From assembly GCF_963422355.1 (NCBI RefSeq), contig NC_085105.1, positions 2,952,052 through 3,016,051 on the forward strand: a stretch of 64,000 bases of DNA, written 5' to 3'. Source of the DNA: Corticium candelabrum. Lineage: Eukaryota; Porifera; Homoscleromorpha; Homosclerophorida; Plakinidae. The position numbers and the translations under genes are program-made. This document shows positions 55,963 through 64,000 of the stretch, piece by piece. The notes under the pieces were generated by a model. It did not search any database. It was not told the origin of the DNA and saw only the letters and a program-made list of their open reading frames with translations. Position 1 is the stretch's first letter. Each line of letters starts with the position of its first letter.

Positions 55963-58632
55963 GCCTCGATGCTAGGCCATCTTCACCTTACGTAGTGCAG
56001 TAACGTGCGTGATTATGAGTAGGGATCACATGACCAGAAACGACGTTGCCACCGTAAGGCGAAGATTGGCCTAGGGACACATTATGCATAAATACCCTCA
56101 CGTGGCTCATTATCCAATTAATCAATAATCTTTTTTCAATTACTTTAATGAAGTAAGCTCCTCCTGGTTCATCATCATCACCTTGAGCAACATGGAAAAA
56201 ATGTTTCCAGCTGCATAGGCTAGAGATCAAACGACAGCCGGCTGCAGATCAGCAGAACATTACAAATGCGTCGAACTGCAAGGATGATGTGGAAGAATCA
56301 ACAAACACTTGCCACGCTAACGGCAATTGTAGACATGTAGTCTGCGCCGTGCATGCGCCACTCTTTGGATTGTAGAGGTCCTGAGAGGACATCTAGTCAC
56401 AGAATCCTTGGAGGCACAGGTAAAATTACACTGGCAAAGCGGCACCAGCCCTGTGTGCATGCATAGACTTACGTTTTCGTTCATTTTTCTCACACTTCGA
56501 TCATTTTCTTATGCACCGCATTCTTTGGCTAATTAACTAACTGACTCTACAGGCACCGCCTAGCAATAATCATTAAGCTAATTTAATTACATGCATAATG
56601 TATAAACAATCAATCGCAACATGAGAATGCCATCACGTGACAAACTAGGTCACGTGACATAATGTGTCCCTAAACCAATCTTCGCCTTACGGTGGCAACT
56701 TCGTTTCCGGTCATGTGGCTCCTACTCATAATCGCGAGCGTTACTCAAAATGGCCTAGCGTCGAGGCTACACACACACCTGCTTTTGATGTATACCAAGA
56801 CTTCAAAGTCTCTTGACTGGTCATTATAAACAAGAGTCACTATACTAAATGCATTCACTTACCCTCCCTCCTCCTCCCAGTGCTGCTTTAATCATCAACG
56901 GTAGACCTATCTTTTCAGCCTCATACTTCAGCTTCCCATAAGACTGATCAATGTCGTGATATCCCAGAATGACTGGAACCCCAGCAGATGACATCATCTG
57001 TTTTGCTTCACTAGATTGTCAACAAACAACTAAGTCATTAAAAATCAATTAATTTTACCGTTTTAAATTGTGCAATACCAACATTTTGTCTCCCATACTT
57101 CGAATCGCTGATGCTGGAGGTCCAATAAAAACTATCCCTTCTTTTTCACACGCCTCAGCAAACTCAAAACGTTCAGATAGAAAGCCATATCCAGGATGTA
57201 TTGCCTAGACAATGATCACAATTGCTAACTGGAAATGCTATATCATTCCAATACACTAGACCTCAGCGTTGCTTCGTTTAGCAGCTTCTATCAGATGCTC
57301 TACACACAAGTAACTCTTGTCTGCAGATGCTGAACCTATGTGTTGGGATTCATTGGCCTAGACAAGCAACAACAATACAACAATATCTTTGTTGTCCACA
57401 TCTTATGTACATGTCTGTTCATCATACAGCAACCATACTCATATCACTGCCTACTAAAGTACTTACATTTCCTTTGGTCTTCATTCTGCAGTCTAAAATA
57501 CTTATCACTCTCATTTAACAAAATGTAATTTAATAATTACAAGCTCCCATGGTATCTTTACTAATCGTTTGAACAAGTTTACAACATAATCCCAATGTCC
57601 CTAAATAAGTATATCAATTGACAACGTTAGTGCAATTCTTTACCTCTTCTGCCCTTCTGAAAGAGGCTAAAAGAGTCAGAGGCCTCTACCGGCTTTGCCT
57701 AAAGACATAGACCAGCAGAGAAGAGAACACATGACTTGTCAGCCATGCACATATAATTAACTACAAGCTCCATTTTCTGCATTTCCAGACCATCAGGAGA
57801 TTAGACGGTCTTGCTTATTATCTAACTCTGCCATTAATTATTAAAGTTGGGTGACTGTAAAGCCTGATACCCATTATGGACCACAGTTACTATGGTAGCT
57901 ATGCAATTAGTCATGATTCCGCCTCACTACGTCTCTAACTCATTTATCACTCCAGAAATTGGTTACATTGACGTTTGAGTTTAATACATACCTGTGGCCA
58001 AAATATGCACGGAATTAGCTCTGTAAGAAGCTCTCCGTTGATACCATTACCAGCTCAGAGAGCAATATTGTTGTCAAACCAGTGGCCGCATTCTACAGTC
58101 TCTAATTCTGGAATGCAGCTGTTTGTTTTTAATCCTCGTTAACATGTAACCCTTTACGGATGGGTCAGTCAAAAGTGGATGAGTCATGAGGACTTGTGTA
58201 ATACTAATTTAATATTAAGTTATATTAAACAACTTGTGTAATATTAAATATTAACTTTTAGTAACATGATCAACGTATTGTACACCTCTCGCGTAGCCAG
58301 AGCCTCTCCGCCACCATACTTCCGGCGAGAAAGCCCCTAGGATGGCGAAGAGGGTCTGGCTACGCGAGACTACCTACCATCTGTACGTGGAGTGCGTGTC
58401 TGTCAGCATCACTGTACACAGCCACAGTCTTTATTCCTAACGTTTCAGCCGTACGCATTATACGACAGGCTATCTCTCCTCGGTTTGCAATTAGAACTTT
58501 CCTGATGTGACCTGCTGCACAGACGCCGAATAATTAACGTACTACGTAACCAGGTATATGCAACTCACCAGCCACGCTAGACTGGGTAGACAGGCAGCGG
58601 TTTGCATTTACAAGTGGCAGAAAAAACGCCAT
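52136..58632 (-). CDS. MCCC1: Methylcrotonoyl-CoA carboxylase alpha-like, with two biotinyl-type domains
   Basis: Nineteen exons: 58632-58569, 58511-58378, 57357-57262, 57204-57083, 57010-56863, 55417-55296, 55226-55115, 55051-54970, 54882-54815, 54736-54677, 54611-54517, 54452-54370, 54313-54204, 54099-53883, 53166-53077, 53013-52817, 52756-52571, 52512-52303, 52243-52136. Total 2304 nt, 767 aa, all phases compatible. A short presequence-like N terminus suggests mitochondria. The biotin carboxylase domain shows [72 protein letters not shown] and [10 protein letters not shown]. The region [17 protein letters not shown] matches the MCC alpha subunit, which carboxylates 3-methylcrotonyl-CoA in leucine breakdown together with a beta subunit. 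The C terminus has one biotinyl-type domain ([16 protein letters not shown]) and then a second ([19 protein letters not shown]). Animal MCC alpha normally has one, with AMKM. A role in another acyl-CoA carboxylase cannot be excluded. Confidence 0.9.
55535..55917 (-). mobile_element. tRNA-derived SINE (full-length copy)
   Basis: Read on the minus strand it starts GTGATAGCTCAGTTGGTTGG, a tRNA-like head with an A box (TAGCTCAGTTGG, 55911-55900). About 40 bp on is a degenerate B box (GGTCACAAGTTTAAGTC, about 55853-55837). The 250-bp body recurs at 63388-63603. It lies in the carboxylase intron before the exon at 55417, next to a CA repeat. Confidence 0.65.
55918..55961. repeat. (CA)n microsatellite between SINE and fold-back element
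   Basis: A 22-unit CA run; short CA runs also flank the other side of the fold-back element (56768-56777). Confidence 0.9.
55962..56768. mobile_element. 807-bp fold-back transposon with about 120-bp inverted arms
   Basis: The left arm (55962 to about 56087, starting AGCCTCGATGCTAGGCCAT) reappears inverted at about 56658-56768, ending ATGGCCTAGCGTCGAGGCT. Arms share the segment GTTGCCACCGTAAGGCGAAG. The interior is non-coding. The element appears to have inserted into a CA repeat inside a carboxylase intron, so the target duplication cannot be read. Confidence 0.75.
58286..58372. mobile_element. 87-bp miniature element next to a carboxylase splice donor
   Basis: Inverted ends CTCGCGTAGCCAGAG and CTGGCTACGCGAGACTA share the terminal TAGTCTCGCGTAGCC with the 770-bp element at 48750. 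It ends about 5 bp from the donor of carboxylase exon 2 (58377). Confidence 0.7.
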
Positions 58633-58763
58633 TCTCTTCAAGCTCGCATCCGGGAAAACGTAAACGTATTTTTTAGTCTGCGCATGCTTTGCGACTATAA
58701 ATTTGTCTAACGCGCGCTAAAATATTAGCAGTGTTGCTGTTCTGGTTGCTACGTGTACGAGCG
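58633..58763. promoter_or_regulatory. Divergent promoter region of the carboxylase and CXorf58-like genes
   Basis: Only 131 bp separate the two start codons, which face away from each other. Both promoters and 5' UTRs must fit here. I see no clear TATA box; the spacer contains several GCGC and CGTA-rich stretches. Confidence 0.7.
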
Positions 58764-59192
58764 ATGGAGTCTTCTCCACAGAACATTTTTGAAACTGACT
58801 CTGTAATGAAAGCGAGAGCTGTGATTAAGTGAGTATAAACAGTGTTTGTCGTTGTGTCGATCTAAGCGACAATTCGTAAAGAGAAGAGGCAAGCAAGAAG
58901 ATCCAGCGCTGCTGGTGCAGCTACAGAGACAGACAGTTGTTCAAAATGCTGAAATCCGCTGTCTGTGTAGCGGTAAGCAGTTTCAGTTGTTGAGGAAGCG
59001 AACATGGCAACAGTGTACAAGTTTATTGTGATATCTAGGAACAGTCTCTCAGTTGTGAAGTCTTGAAAAGAGTTTGTCCTGCTGAATTTGATTTGCTTAA
59101 AGATCCTGCCATGAATACAAAGATTAAGTTCAGGTTTGTCTACTTGCATGTGACCAGCTAGCTGATCATTTTGGCTAAAGGTTGAATTATTG

Positions 59193-59278
<86 letters not shown>

Positions 59279-59471
59279 ACAGAAGTTGTTGCTGAGAAGC
59301 AAGTTACATAATATGAAACGTCCTCAGCATGGTCCAAAGAACAGATGGGTTGATATCATACAATGAGACTTGGTATCTTGAATATTGACCTGTCACAAGC
59401 AAGTGACCGCACTTCTTGGGGGAAACTTCTTCTGCGATGCCGAAGCCCATAGTGGGTATTAGTGGAATTCC

Positions 59472-59566
<95 letters not shown>

Positions 59567-60945
59567 GCTTGTAGCTTCATTGTTGGAGCATTTGATTCGC
59601 ATGACAGGAAATATATCCAGAACCTTAGTGTTGTTTGTTTGCTGCAACATACATGTATGTGTGGGCCTCATTGTCCACGGAGTCTCAAAGTTGAATCATA
59701 GTCATACAGTCATCCTGGAGTTTTTGGACTAGCTCTAGGAGAATACTTGGCACAGGCCAACAAATTCTGCAGAACATACCATATTCCTTCGTCTTCACAA
59801 TAAATTGATTTCTAATGATTTGCAATACCTGTGCTTAATATTTGTCATAGGTTTGGCGGCCAAAACTTTCCTCCCATTGTTTTGTTCAAGATATTTGTTG
59901 GTGGTGATGGGACAGGCATTCACTATATGACCGGTAAGAGGCTAATAGAACCAGCATCCGAGGCAGCTGAAGACGCACGTCGTATGATGGGAAACAGAAA
60001 ATTCTTTGATCAAATGTTATTGGATACCATTCAGCAACAAAGACCAGGAGGAGGCGATGAAGCTGAAATTACTACAGTAAAAGACTACATGCAGGTAATG
60101 AAGTCAGAGGAAATTACATTTGTGACCTATTGAGCATGTCACTGACACATGGGCATTTGGATTGGGACTGATGCCTGTACAGCTAGTGATTTTAACAAGC
60201 AAAACTAATGATTACTTGTCGTTGCAATTTGAAAGTTATAGTAGGAAGAGAAATTGTACAAAGAATAAATACTGCTTACTTGAGACTAGAAAGTTCCAAT
60301 CTGTAATTTTGAACCGTTTTGAATGTACCAGCTAGAGTTGCAGTCTTGCATAGTGTAGTTGTAGTTGTATTGATTGAGCAAAGCAGTACAGTACTGTCAC
60401 TGCATTGACTGTGACTGAAACTAATGCTTACTATGTAAATCAGATTGACAGACAGACAGAAAGACAGACAGACACAGACAAACTTACTGGCGACAGCAAC
60501 TGGCAGTGACATTTTGCAGAGATGCAATGCCAGTCTTATCAAAAAGGAGGTTAGACAGGATAACGTGCTCAAGAGACTTATTATATAGGCGATTTATACA
60601 GAAGTCAATTGTACACTAGATAAGTTTGCACTGTAGAGACAGCCCTAGTGGTCGTAGATAATTTCGAACTGAAGAGACAGTAGTTTTAGTAGAATTTAGA
60701 TTGTAATAGCATAGATGTTTCAAATATATGTTCTTGACAGACAGACAGGCAGACAGACAGGCAGACAGATAATTTATTCTCATACAAATTCTACTTGTAC
60801 ATATGCTAGGATTTTTTAAGTACACAACAGTCCTTGCAAACAAATAAAGTCATTAACTAATGGACTTGACTTTGAATGTCAAAATCAAATAATCTATCTA
60901 AATACAGACAGACAGACAGACTGATAGACACACACATACACACAC

Positions 60946-60988
<43 letters not shown>

Positions 60989-62014
60989 CACACACACACA
61001 CACAGACAATTTTATACTTTATCAATGGCTGAGTTTAAACTAATAAATAGACATAACAAACAAATGGTGTACACTGTTTCACTTTTGTTATTGCTGGTAC
61101 TTACCGTCCACTAGCTTTTCTAACTCTGTTGTTCAGGTATTGAGCCATGTCGATGAAAGTCCAGCATCTTTGGGAGGAAAAGCAAACATGTGGCGAAAGT
61201 TGACATTAGACAGTAACAAATAACACATACCCAATATCTGGATTGCTGTCACATGTTGTAACATGTGATATATTTGACGCTTATAATGGTGTTGCTGTAG
61301 GTCTCCCACGACAGACAATAATGTATGATGTAGTCGAGTATCTAAGTAGCAGAGTACAGTCAAGCCGTTTACAGAAAGAAATGCATTCACTCATTTCGTC
61401 AAGATCTCCTTCAAGGAAACAGCAAACTAATCAAATCAGGGCTCATTCAAATAGCGGGTATATGAATCATTACTTACAACAGTTTCAATATTTTGTGATC
61501 ATACTGTGATATCTGTGTGAAGCATAACATCTGCTAAAGTGTCAAGAAATTTGGGTGGTCTTCATAATAGCTCCGGCCGTGGATCAAGGCAAGCAAGACA
61601 CAGAGTACTGCAAATGAGGAAACTGTATGAAGAGTTTGCAAGGGTGAGTGTGACTGAGTTACAAGTAAATTCTAGTGAAATATGTTGCTACGTAGTCACA
61701 CAACCAATCACAAACTTACAGCCTGCATGTATGCACGATACAGCCCACTTGTTTTTGTCACCATATGTGGACTTGATTGGTTGATGTCATAGTAACTACA
61801 GTAATGTATTGATTAATTTAATTATTTGCTTGATTGTTTCAAGGTTTGAGAGTCATCATTATTTGTTTGTATATTGCAGGAGGACACTTGTAGTCCTGCA
61901 GTTGTGCCATTCGCTATCGATCAGGTAGAACAACTGTCTGAAAAAGACCTGGAAGAACAGGCCGATCAATTGTATGAATGGACACAGGATCTAAATATCG
62001 ATAGTGTAGACTAA
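58764..62014 (+). CDS. CXorf58-like IQ-motif protein
   Basis: Exons: 58764-58828, 58882-58972, 59039-59133, 59851-60094, 61137-61212, 61301-61457, 61571-61643, 61880-62014. Total 936 nt, 311 aa; all phases fit and the first intron is 53 bp. An IQ-like helix (KKIQRCWCSYRDRQLFKMLK) suggests calmodulin binding. The core HEILKR-type helix (EVLKRVCPAEFDLLKDP) is followed by FRFGGQNFPPIVLFKIFVGG, EAAEDARRMMGNRKFFDQM, ITTVKDYMQ and SPASLGGKANMWRKL. As I recall them, these match the vertebrate CXorf58 family, whose function is poorly known. The C terminus is acidic (EQADQLYEWTQDLNID). It shares a divergent promoter with the carboxylase gene. Two introns carry GT or CA microsatellites. Confidence 0.75.
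59195..59276. repeat. (GT)n microsatellite
   Basis: A 41-unit GT run in the intron after exon 3 of the CXorf58-like gene. Confidence 0.95.
59474..59563. repeat. (GT)n microsatellite
   Basis: A second, 45-unit GT run in the same intron, 200 bp downstream. Confidence 0.95.
60445..61010. repeat. Series of GACA/CAGA and CA tracts
   Basis: Three separate GACA-type tracts (about 60447-60480, 60736-60770, 60903-60925) and a CA tract (to about 61005) lie in one intron. Each is followed by AATTT/TTTAT-type sequence. They may be the tails of retroposed fragments in opposite orientation. Confidence 0.6.
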
Positions 62015-62280
62015 CAACTTAATAGGCATTAATCTGTAGTCCTGGATTCTATTTTAGTAATTTCTTGTACTGGTACATAACGACTTTTGTACATGATCAA
62101 GCAGTTGGTGATGTTGTCACAATGTCATGGATACTCTAATAATCACATGTTGTGATGAGTTGTGCATGTGTCAGGCTGTCAGACTAATAACCCAAACGCC
62201 ACTCTTATTAGTAATACGAAATCAAGTGACGAGGCTGGTGTCCTAGTACACTGACACCTAAGTGCATGGACAATGGCTCT

Positions 62281-62281
<1 letters not shown>

Positions 62282-62370
<89 letters not shown>
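62282..62370. repeat. (CA)n microsatellite
   Basis: A 44-unit CA run downstream of the CXorf58-like gene. Confidence 0.95.
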
Positions 62371-62371
<1 letters not shown>

Positions 62372-63387
62372 CCTCCCATTTCCGTTGTCAGATTTCAATG
62401 AAGTTGTAGGAAACTGAATGTGTAAATACATGTAGTCTTCAATTTTATTAGATTACTAAACATTCTGTTCAGTAGTTGTGTAAAGAGATCTGCAAGAGCA
62501 GAAAACTAGAGATACTTTAGCTAAATTTGAAAAAAGAACAGCTGCTGAACTGCATTATTCACTTCTGATCGAGAACACGTGTGCACAATTGTATGACCTA
62601 AAAATAGCTGCTAATAAGACTAGAGCACCCGGATAAGCTGACTATGACCAGAACGACTGGCTGGAAAACTGTCGCTCAAGGATCCAAAGCCTTGATAATT
62701 GATCGCTATGGCCAGTCCAGGATTGTAGACGGTCCTCAAAGAGTGAGTGCTATATGCAAAACGTCGCATCTGCTCGTTCGTTGTCGCATTTCCTGACGTT
62801 TTCTCTAGTTGTTCCTATGGCGGGCCAAGCAATTCGATACTCTCGTACGTTATGCGGCGAATCAAAGCGAATATCTGTGGATACAACATGCAGACGGAAC
62901 GGTTGAACACAGACCGGGGTAATAAGAGTCGATAGAGAAATTGAATCGCCGACTAGATAGCAGAAATGTCGAGAAAGGAAGTACCTAGCTGCCAACTTTG
63001 AGAGGGGGCGGGGAGACCGAGTCGCATCAAATCATGAAATGTCGAGTGCCGCTGGGTACATCTTGGTGTACTGTTGAGTACACGAGTTGTATCGCTCGAA
63101 GGTTGTGACCGTCTGCAGTTTAGTCGATATTGCAGGTGTTTGCTGCACCTAATGATCTATTTTAGTAGTGACAACAATGCTACACTTCCACCCTAATTGG
63201 GGTGTGTCTGCGTGTGTGTGTGTGTGTGTGCAGTAGTAGGAGGCTAGGCCTATAGGGTGACCCTTTCCGAAAGGTTGCTTTATGGTCACCCCACCCTCAT
63301 AAAACAATTAATTAAAGACAATTAACTAATTGAAGATAATTAATTAAGACAACTATATGGTTAAGGAGCTGCTATTATACAGGGCCA

Positions 63388-63603
63388 CCCCCCCCCAGCT
63401 GGTTGACTGGACTCCTGTGCTGTGCTAAGCTATCTCCTGGAGTCTGGTCAGGTACTCGCAGGAGCAGCGACTGTGACGCCAACTGCAGTGTGGGCACCCG
63501 AAGTCCCGAGGAGGCCTTTGCCACTTCCAGTTAATGACCTGGTATTCATACTCCTGAGTTGAGAGAGACAATTGTGTGAGTTTCTTGCCCAAGGAAATTA
63601 TGC
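63388..63603 (-). mobile_element. 5'-truncated SINE copy
   Basis: Matches the body of the SINE at 55535-55917 (CTCCTGGAG, GCCAACTGCAGTGTGGGCACC, ACTCCTGAGTTGAGA, AAGGAAATTATGCC), but the tRNA-like head is missing. Confidence 0.65.
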
Positions 63604-64000
63604 CGATGCCAGATGGAAAGAAGAAGGTTGAGATAGAAAGAGAGGTTTCAGTAGACCAGTAGAGCAGGCGTGTAGTCGGCTCAAACTTCAGAGGGTTACC
63701 AACCTTGAACACTAACATGTAATTTGACAAAACTTTTTGTTGAAAGTTATTGCCAAGAGAGCACAGGTTAGTATTGTACAAAGGCCTAGGATCAAGATCC
63801 TTTAGTCAAAGGGGTTTGTATTGATGGCTATAGACCTGAAGAGATTGCCTGAAGAGAGGTTGCGCTTGTGCAGCATAATGGAATAGGCACGGATTGTTGG
63901 TTCAATACTACAGAAAAACACATTCATGCGAGAATAAAATTGTATTATGTCAATGAATGTCACTATTTATGTAGAATTAACTTGTGTAAGCATATATATA

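Larger units (their letters stand above)
62015..64000. other. Right-end spacer
   Basis: Holds the 3' UTR of the CXorf58-like gene, a CA microsatellite (62282-62370) and a SINE fragment. A GT run is near 63205-63230, beside an inverted GGGTGACC / GGTCACCC pair at 63256-63290. Short open frames show no known domain. Confidence 0.5.

Noticed and set aside
57640-57720. Possible extra carboxylase exon (reads [18 protein letters not shown])
   Set aside because: Exons 2 and 3 join in phase without it, and the sequence does not match the family at that point.

Overview
The window is nuclear DNA of an animal. It shows GT-AG introns (some only 57-67 bp), secreted and membrane proteins built from LDLR-type propellers, EGF and Ig domains, a mitochondrial biotin carboxylase with 19 exons, many CA/GT microsatellites, and several eukaryotic transposon types. 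The compact introns, AT-rich TTAATTAA-rich spacers and lack of close match to vertebrate layouts suggest an early-branching invertebrate. A sponge is my best guess, but this is inference. I rebuilt gene models by hand from splice sites. In all the intact models the exon lengths add to whole codons, which is the main support for them.

Layout. At 160-2376 (minus) lies the 5' part of a gene with two tandem 2-hydroxychromene-2-carboxylate isomerase (DsbA/GST-kappa-like) domains. At 2486-12993 (minus) are two tandem copies of an unusual gene that joins four C2H2 zinc fingers to a pseudokinase domain. Copy 1 is stretched by a 4.8 kb intron holding a LINE fragment. At 13406-15980 is a broken non-LTR retrotransposon. 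At 16298-22777 and 34167-46074 (minus) are two paralogous single-pass receptors, here called L1 and L2. Both have a signal peptide, three YWTD propellers each followed by an EGF module, an Ig-like domain, a membrane segment and a tail with PPxY motifs. L2 carries an extra array of 31 EGF repeats. Between the paralogs lies a decayed ZSWIM/MULE-type transposase gene (about 24435-30510).

At 46075-52135 is a transposon-rich spacer: a 770-bp element with a perfect 9-bp target duplication, a 1.2-kb palindromic element, and remnants of an unidentified gene. At 52136-58632 (minus) is a methylcrotonoyl-CoA carboxylase alpha-like gene ending in two consecutive biotinyl/lipoyl-type domains. It shares a 131-bp divergent promoter region with a CXorf58-like IQ-motif gene at 58764-62014 (plus). 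The last 2 kb hold microsatellites and a truncated SINE copy.

The strongest candidates for something undescribed are the zinc-finger/pseudokinase fusion family, the L1/L2 receptor pair with its recent EGF-array expansion, and the double biotinyl-domain carboxylase.
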